A stretch of DNA of 64,000 bases from assembly GCA_018816735.1 (NCBI GenBank), contig JAHIVH010000070.1:248001-312000 (forward strand), read 5' to 3'. The position numbers were made by a program, and so were the translations under genes. Under the pieces are notes generated by a model that was given only the letters and a program-made list of their open reading frames with translations, ran no database searches and had not been told where the DNA came from. The stretch is from Pseudomonadota bacterium. GTDB taxonomy: Bacteria > Desulfobacterota > Desulfobacteria > Desulfobacterales > JAHIVH01. Positions 10,227-19,162 of the stretch are shown here, piece by piece. Position 1 is the stretch's first letter. Every line of letters begins with the position of its first letter.

Positions 10227-10991
10227 ATGGCGCAGATAATATGCATAGCAAATCAAAAGGGTGGTGTCGGTAAAACGACAACAGCGATCAATCTCGCCTC
10301 TGCTCTTGCTTTATCATCCAGCAAAACCCTTCTGGTGGATTGCGACCCTCAAGCCAATGCCACGACAGGCCTGGGAATTGACAAGACATCTCTCAATCAA
10401 ACGCTTTACCATGGCCTGATTGGTGAAGAAGACGTGTTAAACCTGATTATTGACACCAATGTCGATTCGTTAAAAATCATTCCTTCGCGGGTTGAACTGA
10501 TTGGTTTTGAAGTTGAAATGATGTCCGCACCTTCCAGAGAAAATATATTGAAAAAAATGCTTTTGAAACTGAACAGGGAATTTGAATATATTATTCTGGA
10601 TTGTCCGCCGTCTCTGAACCTTTTGACATTAAATGCCATGGTTGCCGCTGATACGGTTCTTATCCCCCTGCAAAGCGAATTTTATGCACTTGAAGGCCTG
10701 GGCCAGCTTTTACAAACCATCAAGAAAATTAAAAAAAATTTGAATCCGGCAATTAAAATCGCAGGAATTCTCCTGACCATGTATGATAAACGGACCAATC
10801 TGGCTGCCCAGGTTGCTGAAAATGCGGAAAAATATTTTAAAGATCTTGTGTTTAAAACAATCATTCCAAGAAATGTGCGTCTTGGTGAGGCGCCCAGCTT
10901 TGGGCAGCCAATTTTTGCTTATGATGCTTCATCACCAGGTGCAGTCAGTTACATGGCCCTGGCCAAGGAATTAGTTCAGCGGAATAAATAA
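10227..10991 (+). CDS. parA: ParA/Soj chromosome-partitioning ATPase
   Basis: This is a 254-aa ParA-family ATPase of the chromosomal type. The deviant Walker A motif KGGVGKTT lies at residues 11-18, CDPQANATTGLG follows, and the Walker B region is IILDCPPSLNLLTLNA. It binds DNA non-specifically when ATP-bound and, with ParB-parS, segregates replication origins. The ATG at 10227 is preferred over a GTG six codons upstream because TTAGGGA lies 8 nt ahead of it. parB follows after 39 bp. In many bacteria this pair lies close to oriC, but no dnaA, gidA/mnmG or parS consensus was recognised nearby. Confidence 0.95.
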   Translation: MAQIICIANQKGGVGKTTTAINLASALALSSSKTLLVDCDPQANATTGLGIDKTSLNQTLYHGLIGEEDVLNLIIDTNVDSLKIIPSRVELIGFEVEMMSAPSRENILKKMLLKLNREFEYIILDCPPSLNLLTLNAMVAADTVLIPLQSEFYALEGLGQLLQTIKKIKKNLNPAIKIAGILLTMYDKRTNLAAQVAENAEKYFKDLVFKTIIPRNVRLGEAPSFGQPIFAYDASSPGAVSYMALAKELVQRNK

Positions 10992-11030
10992 ATCACAACC
11001 TGTAATTATAAAATATCATGACCCGGCGCT

Positions 11031-11912
11031 ATGAAAAACCCAGACTCTCATAAAAAACAACCCAAGAAGGCTTTAGGCAAAGGATTAGGCGCTCTGTTGC
11101 CGGACATAGATACGTTTAATAATGCATCGAGTGATTATTTTCTATGTGATATCAATATCATCAATCCCAATCGCTATCAGCCGCGAATGAAATTTTCCGA
11201 ACAGGAACTGAATGAGCTGGCCGAATCCATAAAAGAGCAGGGTATTATTCAGCCACTTCTGGTAAGAACAGATGATACAGGATATGAGTTGATTGCAGGA
11301 GAAAGAAGGCTTCGGGCAGCCAAAATGGCTGGTCTTGACAAAATACCTGTTGTTGTAAAAAATATTTCAGATACTGAACTGCTTGAAATGGCCATTGTTG
11401 AAAACATTCAACGTGAAAATTTTACCCCCATGGAAGAAGCAGAAGCCTATCACCGCCTTCTGAATGAATTCAAACTCACCCAGGAAGAAGTTGCCAAACG
11501 TGTGGGCAAAAGCAGATCTGCCGTGGCCAATTTTATGAGATTGCGTCATCTCCCGGAGCCAATAAAAGCGAGCATTTCAGATGGAACATTAAGCATGGGG
11601 CATGCCAGGGCACTGCTGGGTGCTGAAAATCCGGCTCAGCAAAATGCGGCATGGAAAACCATACTGGCAAAAGGCCTTTCCGTCAGAAAGACTGAAAGCT
11701 TGGTCAAACAGTTAAAATCAGAAAAAATAATACCGGAAAAAAAGCCGTCTGTTTCTGATAATTATTTTAAAGACATTTCTGATGGTCTTTCCCGGCGTTT
11801 CGGAACAAAAGTGCATATCGCCCGGAAAGGAAAAAAAGGGAAAATTTCTATTGATTTTTATGGAGATGATGACTTAAACCGTCTCTTTCAAATGCTAAAT
11901 GGCGAGCCATGA
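11031..11912 (+). CDS. parB: ParB/Spo0J partition protein
   Basis: This 293-aa parS-binding CTP-dependent clamp partners the ParA encoded upstream. The N-terminus has the ParA-interaction sequence KKALGKGLGALLPD. The ParB nuclease-like (CTP-binding) fold includes NRYQPR and ELIAGERRLRAAKMAG with IVENIQRENFTPMEEA. The helix-turn-helix region LTQEEVAKRVGKSRSAVANF and HARALLG follow, with a C-terminal dimerisation region. The Shine-Dalgarno is weak, as expected for a gene coupled to parA. Confidence 0.95.
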   Translation: MKNPDSHKKQPKKALGKGLGALLPDIDTFNNASSDYFLCDINIINPNRYQPRMKFSEQELNELAESIKEQGIIQPLLVRTDDTGYELIAGERRLRAAKMAGLDKIPVVVKNISDTELLEMAIVENIQRENFTPMEEAEAYHRLLNEFKLTQEEVAKRVGKSRSAVANFMRLRHLPEPIKASISDGTLSMGHARALLGAENPAQQNAAWKTILAKGLSVRKTESLVKQLKSEKIIPEKKPSVSDNYFKDISDGLSRRFGTKVHIARKGKKGKISIDFYGDDDLNRLFQMLNGEP

Positions 11913-11967
11913 CGATTATATTTTCCATAAAAAGGCATCTGTTCAGTCTTAAAGGTAACAAAACTTT

Positions 11968-12381
11968 ATGAAAAAAATATGCGTGATTGACGGTCAGGGT
12001 GGTGGTATAGGTAGCGCCATCATAAAAAAAATAAAAGAGGTTTATGGAGAATCTGTTGAAATCATAGCGCTTGGCACCAATGCAATTGCAACGGCAAATA
12101 TGTTGAAAGCCAGAGCAAACAAAGGCGCATCAGGCGAGAACGCCATTATCCAAACAATAAAAACAGTTGATGTTATTGTAGGCCCCATTAGCATTCTTAT
12201 GGCAAATGCCATGATGGGTGAGGTCACACCCGATATAGCAAACGCCATCTCATCTGCTTGTGCAGAAAAAATATTAATCCCCTTGAGCCAGGAAAATATT
12301 CGAATTGCCGGTGTCTCTCAAATGCCATTGCCCCACTTAATAGACGAACTGGTGGAAAATCATTTGAAAAAATGTGAATAA
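11968..12381 (+). CDS. DUF3842 family protein
   Basis: This 137-aa protein begins MKKICVIDGQGGGIGSAII, a glycine-rich nucleotide-binding-like loop typical of DUF3842. Conserved segments IIALGTNAIATANMLKARA and DVIVGPISILMANAMMGE follow. The family is small and has no established function. It looks like a single Rossmann-like domain without catalytic landmarks. An AAAGG lies upstream of the ATG. It is followed after 16 bp by the CooT-like gene, and the pairing may be functional, for example in metal or CO/methyl metabolism. That is inference only. Confidence 0.75.
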   Translation: MKKICVIDGQGGGIGSAIIKKIKEVYGESVEIIALGTNAIATANMLKARANKGASGENAIIQTIKTVDVIVGPISILMANAMMGEVTPDIANAISSACAEKILIPLSQENIRIAGVSQMPLPHLIDELVENHLKKCE

Positions 12382-12397
12382 ATGTGAGGAAAATATC

Positions 12398-12592
12398 ATG
12401 TGCGAAGCCAATGCATATCTTTTAAAAAATAATTCTGAAACCTTGATCATGGAAGCTGTAGACAAAGTTGAGCCTGAGGGAGATGGCATCAAGCTTATCA
12501 GCATTTTCGGTGATCAGAAATTCATTAAAGGAAAAATTTTATCCCTGTCGCTGGTTGACCATAAAATATTCCTTGCAGAAATAAAATCTTAA
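12398..12592 (+). CDS. CooT-like small nickel-binding protein
   Basis: This 64-aa protein starts MCEANAYL, with Cys at position 2. In Rhodospirillum rubrum CooT, that Cys2 is essential for binding Ni(II) at the dimer interface before delivery to CO dehydrogenase. The remaining sequence (EGDGIKLISIFGDQKFIKG, then LSLVDHKIFL) matches the beta-strand-rich CooT fold. The ATG at 12398 is selected because GAGG lies 8 nt ahead and it places Cys at residue 2; a GTG eight codons upstream would not. No CODH or hydrogenase gene is adjacent, so the client is unknown. It sits between DUF3842 and ispH. Confidence 0.75.
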   Translation: MCEANAYLLKNNSETLIMEAVDKVEPEGDGIKLISIFGDQKFIKGKILSLSLVDHKIFLAEIKS

Positions 12593-12604
12593 TGCATTTT
12601 TAAA

Positions 12605-14338
12605 ATGAGAATAAAAATCGCCAAGACAGCGGGATTCTGTATGGGAGTGAGACGCGCTGTCGATCTGGTTTTAGATACAGCCAATACCTCTAATGAGCCT
12701 ATCTGCACATACGGACCCCTTATTCATAATCCCCAGGTGCTTGATCTTCTAAAAGAAAAAGGCATTCCTGTCATAAATGAAATTCCCGAAAAAGGCTCTG
12801 GTTCTGTACTTATCCGGGCCCATGGCGTGCCTCCTGAAGTGAAATCCGGGTTGAAAAAGGCGGGATTTAATATTATTGATGCCACCTGCCCGCGGGTAAT
12901 AAAGGTGCAGACCATTATCCGCGTTCATGCAAAAAAGGGTTTTTCATCCATCATCATAGGAGACAGGGACCATCCTGAAGTTGTAGGGCTTTTGGGTTAC
13001 GCTGAAGGCAAAGGGCATGTGGTTGAATCCATGAACGACCTTAAGATGCTCCCCCAATTTAAAAATGCGATCGTCGTTGCCCAGACCACGCAGAATACAG
13101 CCTTTTTTAAGGAAGCCAGGGAATATATTGCATTACACCTTCCCCACTATCAAATTTTCAATACAATATGCGATTCCACCGAAAAAAGACAGGCGGAAAT
13201 CAAAACCATTTCGGAATCTGTAGATGCGGTCATTGTCGTGGGGGGAAAAAGCAGCGGCAATACGCGGCGACTCGCTGAAATCGCCAAAGAAACCGGTAAG
13301 CCCGCGTACCATATTGAAAATGAATCTGAACTGGATATGAAATCACTGGAGCCTGATCAAACCATTGCGATCACCGCAGGTGCATCCACACCCAATTGGG
13401 TCATTAACCGGGTTTACAGACTTCTTGAAGCTAATTTTATTACAAAAAACCATGGTTGGTTAAAAAAAATATTCTCCATGCAGCGCGCGCTTCTTTTAAC
13501 CAACCTTTACTTAGCCGTTGGTGCAGGTTTGATCAGCTATACAAGCGCCAAACTTCAGGGGCTTACTGCAGGGCCTCGTCATCTTATCCTTTCGTCTCTC
13601 TACATTTTATCCATGCATATATTTAACGACCTGACCGGTATCAAGGAAGACCGGTACAATGATCCGGACAGGGCAAATTTTTATAATGACAACATGACCA
13701 TCCTGGCAGGCCTTGCCATCATTGCCGGTGCAGCATGCCTGATCACCGCATATACACTGGATCATCTGTCCTTTATCACCCTGTCTGTCATGAGCATATT
13801 GGGACTCTCATACAATTTTACATTTTTACCCAACGCCATCTATAAAGGGAAATATCGTAAAATAAGGGATATTCCCGGTGCCAAAACGATTCTGATAACC
13901 GTTGCCTGGGGTATAGTCACAACGATTCTTCCGGCACTGTCTGTCACCGGCAGAATTCGCCTCTCGACGATGATCGCATTCCTGTTATCCTCAGGCATTG
14001 TTTTTAGCAGGACGGCGCTTTACAACATTCTTGACATGCAAGGTGACAGAATAGCCGGGAAGGAAACAATCCCTCTTTTGATCGGCGAAGAAAAAACCAT
14101 GCGACTGATTAAAAACACCCTCTTGTTCCTGTCCTTTCTCATGCTGGGATCAAGCATGCTCCACCTTGTTTCTGGGTTGGGATGCGTTCTTGCCCTTTAT
14201 CCGCTTTATCTTACAGCAATCATTTTCATTCATGAAAAAGAATATATGCTGCCAGGCTTCAAGCTTGAATTCCTGGTTGAAACAAACTTTATTATCGCCG
14301 GATTAATTTCATTTTTCTGGTCTGTCATCTATCAATAA
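12605..14338 (+). CDS. ispH: IspH (HMBPP reductase) fused to a UbiA-family prenyltransferase-like domain
   Basis: Residues 1-280 form a complete IspH, the [4Fe-4S] enzyme that makes IPP and DMAPP in the last step of the MEP pathway. The three cluster cysteines are C12 (AGFCMGVRRA), C95 (DATCPRV) and C189 (NTICDST); HGVPP and TTQNT are also present. Residues about 285-577 form a polytopic membrane domain of the UbiA superfamily. Its second Asp motif is intact (DMQGDRIAGKETIP), but the first reads NDLTGIKED, with Gly where UbiA enzymes usually have the Mg-binding Asp of NDxxD. The reading frame is continuous, so this is a real fusion. The fused domain may use the isoprenoid product or act as a membrane anchor. 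No Shine-Dalgarno is visible at the ATG. Confidence 0.9.
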   Translation: MRIKIAKTAGFCMGVRRAVDLVLDTANTSNEPICTYGPLIHNPQVLDLLKEKGIPVINEIPEKGSGSVLIRAHGVPPEVKSGLKKAGFNIIDATCPRVIKVQTIIRVHAKKGFSSIIIGDRDHPEVVGLLGYAEGKGHVVESMNDLKMLPQFKNAIVVAQTTQNTAFFKEAREYIALHLPHYQIFNTICDSTEKRQAEIKTISESVDAVIVVGGKSSGNTRRLAEIAKETGKPAYHIENESELDMKSLEPDQTIAITAGASTPNWVINRVYRLLEANFITKNHGWLKKIFSMQRALLLTNLYLAVGAGLISYTSAKLQGLTAGPRHLILSSLYILSMHIFNDLTGIKEDRYNDPDRANFYNDNMTILAGLAIIAGAACLITAYTLDHLSFITLSVMSILGLSYNFTFLPNAIYKGKYRKIRDIPGAKTILITVAWGIVTTILPALSVTGRIRLSTMIAFLLSSGIVFSRTALYNILDMQGDRIAGKETIPLLIGEEKTMRLIKNTLLFLSFLMLGSSMLHLVSGLGCVLALYPLYLTAIIFIHEKEYMLPGFKLEFLVETNFIIAGLISFFWSVIYQ

Positions 14339-14405
14339 CCCATTTTTTTTTCATTTGCCCTGTTTATCATGAATATATAATAGTTCATGATTCAATATGA
14401 TTAAT

Positions 14406-14434
14406 TTGACAATTATTTCGTGATGTTGTAATAT
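14406..14434 (+). promoter_or_regulatory. Sigma-70 promoter for the FapA-like gene
   Basis: A perfect TTGACA is followed after 17 bp by TAATAT, 42 bp before the ATG at 14477. It makes the FapA gene an independent transcription unit from ispH. Confidence 0.7.
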
Positions 14435-14476
14435 TTGTTCAATTAAATATACTCAGCAAAGAAACAGGTATTCATT

Positions 14477-16825
14477 ATGTCTGAAAACGGCAAGACTGTA
14501 ATCACATCCTGTACGTCATGCAAGGCCTTCTATCAGGTTCCTGAAACTATTGTCGGTAAGGAAGTGGCCTGTAAGAAATGTGGTCAGAACTTTGTTGTTT
14601 CTATCCTGAAAAAAAATACGACAGTGCCATTGATATGCCAGGTCATCCTAAATTATAATCTTGCCGGAAAGGATCTCATTAAGCTGGCACTTGAAGAATA
14701 CAATTCAACGCAGACGGAACATCAATCAAAAACATTTGAAGATTTCCTTGTTGAGAGACAGATTCTTTCACCTGAAAGCATGGCACTGGCCAAAGACATC
14801 TCCAAATCATGGGAAAATCGCCAACTTGAAAAATTGTTTGCAGCGATTGCAATAAAAGCGGGGTTCACAAGTCAGGACGCAGCAAAGGCAGCATTAAAGG
14901 AGCAGGCTATTTTATTTAAGGAATCCCGGAAAATCATGCCAATCGGGGATATCCTTGTCAAGAATAACGAACTGACAATCCAGCAACGGGATGCCATATT
15001 AAAAAAACAAAATCGGCTGGACGAAATAAAAACAGCGCGTCCGGTTAGAAGCAAAGAAACACCAGGGGTACCGCCTTCTCCTGAATCACAACACACAGCG
15101 TCACCTGAAAAACCCGTCTCGACAGAACAACTGCCTGATCACGTCCCGGACATCCAAAATGAAAAAAAACCTGAAACCGAAAATATGTCAGCGTCGCCGA
15201 ACGACGCAAAGGATATGGATACCTTTATTGAAGAAAACAAAGGTCACCTGTTTGAAGGCAATGGTTTTGAAATCATTGTGACCTATGACAGGTTAAATGC
15301 ATTTTTCCGCGCCACAGATGATTTCGATAATTCGATAAAACTTTATGATGTCCAAAAAATTCTTGATGAAAATGCGATAACCTATGGCGTGATAAAAAAT
15401 GACCTAATAAAAAACCTTATTGAAAACAGTGAAAATGGCAAACCGGTTTTTAAAATTGCCGAAGGCACGCCCCCGGAAAACGGTAAAGAAGGGCAGATTA
15501 TCATCTACTTTGATACAACACCAAGAAAAGCAGGAAAAATCAAGGAAGACGGGCAGATCGATTTCAAAGACAGAGGCGATATCCCCCATGTCAAGGAAGG
15601 AGAACTCATGGCGGAAAAAATACCTTCTGTCCAGGGAATTCCAGGCATTGATGTATATGGCGACCCTATTCCTGTGGATCAAGTTGAAGACCCGATCCTT
15701 TTATTCGGGGCAAATATTAAATTTTCCGAAGATGGTCTCAAAATGTTCGCAAAAACCAAAGGCCAGCCCCAGCTGTCTGTTGGGGGAAGGATTTCAGTTC
15801 TTGACGAGCTGACGATCAGTGGGGATGTGGGATATAAAACCGGACATGTTGAATTTGATGGCAATATCCTGATCACTGGTGCCATTCAAAACGGCTTCAA
15901 GGTCAAAGGGGGAAACGTCAAAGTCAAAGAAATTAATGGTGCGGAACTTGAACTCACAGGTTCTCTCATGGTTACAGATGGTATCAATGACGCTAAAATC
16001 AGTGCGCTGGGTGATGTGACTGCAAAATTTATCAGTAAATCAAATATCACGAACTTTGGTGATATTCTCGTCAGCAAAATGATCATTGACTCTGAAATTT
16101 CATGTGGCGGATCATGTAAAGCCCCAGGCGGTAAAATCGTATCATCCGATATCTCTGCCAAATATGGTATCGAAGCCGTTGATATTGGGACTTCCATGTC
16201 CCGGCCATGCAAACTTAAAGCCGGCCTGGACGATCATCTTGCAAAGGAGATCGGTGGCATTAACAGCGCCATCGAAAGACACAGGGCTTCTATAAAGGAC
16301 TGTCAGGAACATAATAAAAATTTTATCAAGGAAGAAGAGCAGACGCATATGTCGATTGCCGAACAGGCGCATATTCAAGACCGATCCCAAATTGAACAAA
16401 GGCAAATCCGGGAACAGATAAAAGACCTTCAGGAAAAAGGGGATGCCAAAGGCATTTCCTTGCTGGAAGCCCAAATCAGAGAGCTTGAAAAAAACGTTCG
16501 AATGGCTGAAAATGGAATAAACCTCCTTTTTGACAAGCAGGAACGAATGCTCGAAAGTATTGAAAATAATAAAAAAAGAATTGCGGCTCTTGAGTCCAGA
16601 TTGTGGGAACTCACTGCTGAAAAGAAAAATATCCTTCAGTATGCCAAAAAAGAAAAGGGGATTGCCATAATCAAAGCAACTGGAACGATTTATGCCGGAA
16701 CAACAATAACCGGTGTCCATTCGTCAAGAATTGTCAATGAATCGATTAGAAGAGCTCAAATCAAAGAAGTACACGTTACAGACCCGGATTCTCCTGTTGA
16801 GTATGAAATGAGACTTATTCAATAA
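14477..16825 (+). CDS. FapA/DUF342 protein with N-terminal zinc ribbon
   Basis: This cytosolic protein of 782 aa is larger than typical FapA. An MJ0042-type zinc ribbon opens it (two CxxC pairs, CTSC and CKKC, within residues 12-36). A helical region (about 55-190) and a Pro/Glu-rich linker follow. The DUF342 N-terminal domain runs from about 255, the repetitive right-handed beta-helix from about 430 to 590 (GDVGYKTGHVEFDGNILITG, then GGNVKVKEINGAEL), and a long coiled coil rich in Glu, Lys and Gln from about 610 to 730. DUF342 proteins are linked to polar flagellar assembly, cell polarity and chemoreceptor regulation in Vibrio and Pseudomonas. No flagellar gene is in the window, so the function here is open. 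Confidence 0.82.
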   Translation: MSENGKTVITSCTSCKAFYQVPETIVGKEVACKKCGQNFVVSILKKNTTVPLICQVILNYNLAGKDLIKLALEEYNSTQTEHQSKTFEDFLVERQILSPESMALAKDISKSWENRQLEKLFAAIAIKAGFTSQDAAKAALKEQAILFKESRKIMPIGDILVKNNELTIQQRDAILKKQNRLDEIKTARPVRSKETPGVPPSPESQHTASPEKPVSTEQLPDHVPDIQNEKKPETENMSASPNDAKDMDTFIEENKGHLFEGNGFEIIVTYDRLNAFFRATDDFDNSIKLYDVQKILDENAITYGVIKNDLIKNLIENSENGKPVFKIAEGTPPENGKEGQIIIYFDTTPRKAGKIKEDGQIDFKDRGDIPHVKEGELMAEKIPSVQGIPGIDVYGDPIPVDQVEDPILLFGANIKFSEDGLKMFAKTKGQPQLSVGGRISVLDELTISGDVGYKTGHVEFDGNILITGAIQNGFKVKGGNVKVKEINGAELELTGSLMVTDGINDAKISALGDVTAKFISKSNITNFGDILVSKMIIDSEISCGGSCKAPGGKIVSSDISAKYGIEAVDIGTSMSRPCKLKAGLDDHLAKEIGGINSAIERHRASIKDCQEHNKNFIKEEEQTHMSIAEQAHIQDRSQIEQRQIREQIKDLQEKGDAKGISLLEAQIRELEKNVRMAENGINLLFDKQERMLESIENNKKRIAALESRLWELTAEKKNILQYAKKEKGIAIIKATGTIYAGTTITGVHSSRIVNESIRRAQIKEVHVTDPDSPVEYEMRLIQ

Positions 16826-16848
16826 CCTATTACTTAAAATGGTACGGT

Positions 16849-17235
16849 ATGCTAAAAAATTTTTTTAAATCCGAAGAAACAAAAAAACTGGAATATGTTG
16901 TCAAAACCCTAAAAAAAAGAAATCATGAAAACATCCGTGCCAATCTTCCGGGTTACAAGACACCACAAAATGTGGTTAAAAAATCAAATGATGTAAGCTT
17001 CTCGCCCGATATTACATCGATCAAAAACGATAAATTGAGACTATTCTCCATTGTTACCTTGAAAACGATTAAAGATACGGACATTCCTGAAAAATGGTCG
17101 CTTTTTGCTGAATTTGCCTCACAAAATAACGCCATATTCCATATCGCTTTTCCACCGGAAATCATTTCCGCTGTAAAAGAAAAACTGGAGGAATTGGGAA
17201 TATCGGCAAGTCTATGGGACATCGCCAAAAATTAG
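16849..17235 (+). CDS. Hypothetical protein encoded after the FapA gene
   Basis: This 128-aa soluble protein was not recognised. The N-terminal half is Lys-rich and probably disordered (MLKNFFKSEETKKLEY). The C-terminal half looks like a small alpha/beta domain, ending in EKLEELGISASLWDIAKN. It starts 23 bp after the FapA stop and is very likely co-transcribed, which suggests a shared function. There is no signal peptide or membrane segment. Confidence 0.6.
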   Translation: MLKNFFKSEETKKLEYVVKTLKKRNHENIRANLPGYKTPQNVVKKSNDVSFSPDITSIKNDKLRLFSIVTLKTIKDTDIPEKWSLFAEFASQNNAIFHIAFPPEIISAVKEKLEELGISASLWDIAKN

Positions 17236-17353
17236 CTTTTTTTATTTGCCACACCCTTGATGATCCGCCCTCTATTTTTTTTTCATCACTGTTTCCTGAT
17301 TCTGTAGGAATTGTAAAATTTTTGTAAATAGGCAAGTGGCCATTGGTAAGGCC

Positions 17354-17382
17354 TTGACACAAATATCAGCGTTTCCTATACC
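17354..17382 (+). promoter_or_regulatory. Sigma-70 promoter for the acyltransferase gene
   Basis: TTGACA and TATACC are separated by 17 bp, about 100 bp before the ATG at 17480. Confidence 0.6.
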
Positions 17383-17479
17383 CGATCTGGTGATTTTTTA
17401 GTGGCTTCTGATCATTGAATGAGATATTGTCTACAACTACAAACACCTTAAAAAATCTTTAATAAATAAGGAAGGCACC

Positions 17480-18379
17480 ATGCTTCAATTTTTACCTGCT
17501 CCTCTTATAGGTACTATTTCTATGATCCTGTATGTTGTAAATACCATTTTCTGGTGCATTCCTCTTTTTATAATAGCGTTTTTCAAATTTATTATTCCGC
17601 TTAAAGCCTGGCGAAAGTTATGCGATGTTATTCTGATTTATATTTCAACAAACTGGATTTACTGCAATAACTTAAACCAGAATCTTACACAAAAAACCAT
17701 GTGGGATGTTTCAGGCCTTGACAACCTGAAAATGGATGAATGGTACCTGGTTTTATCCAATCATCAGTCATGGGTGGATATCGTTGTGCTTCAGCGAATC
17801 TTTCACCGAAAGATACCTTTTTTAAAATTTTTTCTTAAAAAAGAATTGATATGGGTCCCGCTTCTTGGGCTCGCATGGTGGGCACTGGATTTCCCGTTCA
17901 TGCAAAGATACTCAAAGGAGTTCCTGGAAAAAAATCCCCACCTGCAGGGCAAAGACCTTGAAAATACAAAAAAAGCTTGCGAGAAATTCAAGTCTACGCC
18001 TATCTCCATAATGAACTTTGTAGAAGGAACGCGCTTTACAAAAGGGAAACACCAAAAACAGGAATCGCCTTATGCAAATCTTTTAAAACCAAAAGCAGGA
18101 GGTGTTGCTTTTGTTTTAGGGGCAATGGGTGATGTAATAAGCAATATTGTTAACGTGACAATTGTATATCCAAAGGGTGTAAAAACGTTCTGGGAATTTG
18201 CTTGTGGCAAAGTGGAAGCGGTAAAAATCGAGGTTGACGTAATCCCCATTTCAGAGGAACTGAAAGGAAATTATATGAATGATGAAGAATTCAGAAATAA
18301 TTTTCAGGAGTGGATAAACTTATACTGGATCAAAAAGGATCGCCAGATAGATATGATGCGTGGTAAGGCAACGGCGTAG
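17480..18379 (+). CDS. PlsC-family acyltransferase (YihG-like)
   Basis: This is a membrane-associated glycerophospholipid acyltransferase of 299 aa. The HX4D catalytic motif is NHQSWVD at residues 94-100, and the acceptor-binding motif is NFVEGTRF. One or two hydrophobic segments lie in the first 40 residues. The size and spacing resemble E. coli YihG/YihA-type 1-acylglycerol-3-phosphate acyltransferases more than the shorter housekeeping PlsC. It would put the sn-2 acyl chain on lysophosphatidic acid or remodel phospholipids. The start has a GGAAGG Shine-Dalgarno and its own upstream promoter. Confidence 0.85.
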   Translation: MLQFLPAPLIGTISMILYVVNTIFWCIPLFIIAFFKFIIPLKAWRKLCDVILIYISTNWIYCNNLNQNLTQKTMWDVSGLDNLKMDEWYLVLSNHQSWVDIVVLQRIFHRKIPFLKFFLKKELIWVPLLGLAWWALDFPFMQRYSKEFLEKNPHLQGKDLENTKKACEKFKSTPISIMNFVEGTRFTKGKHQKQESPYANLLKPKAGGVAFVLGAMGDVISNIVNVTIVYPKGVKTFWEFACGKVEAVKIEVDVIPISEELKGNYMNDEEFRNNFQEWINLYWIKKDRQIDMMRGKATA

Positions 18380-18483
18380 AAGGAGGTTTTAGAAATAACC
18401 TGCCAAAAAGGCGTGTCAATTCTTCATATAAAGGTGTCGTTCGCCTATCATCAAACGGACAGGATTCGATTCTTATACATATA

Positions 18484-18518
18484 AAAATTGTTCAGGTCAG
18501 GCCACCCTTTGGCCAGAC
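18484..18518 (-). terminator. Rho-independent terminator of ihfA
   Basis: On the minus strand an 8-bp stem (GTC-GGCCA arms with one mismatch) with a 5-nt loop is followed by a T-rich run. It lies just past the ihfA stop. Confidence 0.6.
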
Positions 18519-18523
18519 TCAAG

Positions 18524-18811
18524 TCACACACCATCATTAATCTTGTTTCTCAATACAGAGGAGCATTTAAACGTGACCACTCTCCTTTGATCAAGCATCA
18601 TATCACCACCGGTTGCAGGATTTCTTCCTCTGCGGGCAGATTTATCCTTCACACAGAATTTACCAAAACCACTTATGAGTACATCCTCACCATTTTCAAG
18701 TGTTTCCTTGAAAATTTCCAAAAGTATCTCCACAATCTCTGAACTTTTGTTACGCGGGAAACCAATACGCTCCTGAATGGAGTCAATCAACTCTGTCTTT
18801 GTTAGCGCCAT
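18524..18811 (-). CDS. ihfA: Integration host factor alpha subunit
   Basis: This 95-aa DNA-bending protein of the HU/IHF family reads MALTKTELIDSIQ at the N-terminus, ISGFGKFCVKDK in the core, the beta-arm signature GRNPATGG, and RRVVTFKCS near the end. MALTK and the RGRNP arm favour IHF alpha over HU. IHF binds the DNA minor groove and bends it sharply, assisting sigma-54 promoters, replication and recombination. A window with an NtrC-type regulator gives it an obvious local client. The ATG has AGGAG upstream and its own promoter. Confidence 0.9.
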   Translation of the reverse strand: MALTKTELIDSIQERIGFPRNKSSEIVEILLEIFKETLENGEDVLISGFGKFCVKDKSARRGRNPATGGDMMLDQRRVVTFKCSSVLRNKINDGV

Positions 18812-19162
18812 AATGTAACAGCTCCTGTAGTTAACTTTAAAATGTTGGATACCAATAAATACCTTTTCTGAGGCTCTACTGTCAAGAAATTATAAATATT
18901 ACAACATTTTATTTTATGGTTTTGTGTTTGGTTATCAAAACCCGTTTTTGTATGCTTCTATCCGACTTGTGACTTAAAGATATCTTGACCTATAGTACAA
19001 TTTCTTAACTATTTGAAGTGACTATACCATTATCTTACAAATTAACGCAAGGTTTACTAAGTATAAAAGCGTTAATTATTTCATCAAATCAGCCAACGCC
19101 AAAAGCCCCGTTCTATCACCTTGCCATATTTACTATTTGATAGAGGCAACCGACGCCTCTTT
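18812..19162. other. Intergenic region between ihfA and the diguanylate cyclase gene
   Basis: This 351-bp AT-rich gap holds the ihfA promoter at its left end and a hairpin (AGAGGC/GCCTCT, 19142-19160) touching the end of the GGDEF gene. No coding frame with a plausible start was seen. Confidence 0.55.
18856..18885 (-). promoter_or_regulatory. Sigma-70 promoter of ihfA
   Basis: On the minus strand TTGACA is followed after 18 bp by TATTTA, 45 bp before the ihfA ATG. Confidence 0.5.

Noticed and set aside
10000-12000. parS site near parAB
   Set aside because: I looked for the TGTTTCACGTGAAACA-type palindrome and did not recognise one; not reported.
18900-19160. Small RNA between ihfA and the GGDEF gene
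   Set aside because: A TTGACC box and a hairpin with short T run exist, but the -10 spacing is poor and the hairpin may simply end the GGDEF gene.
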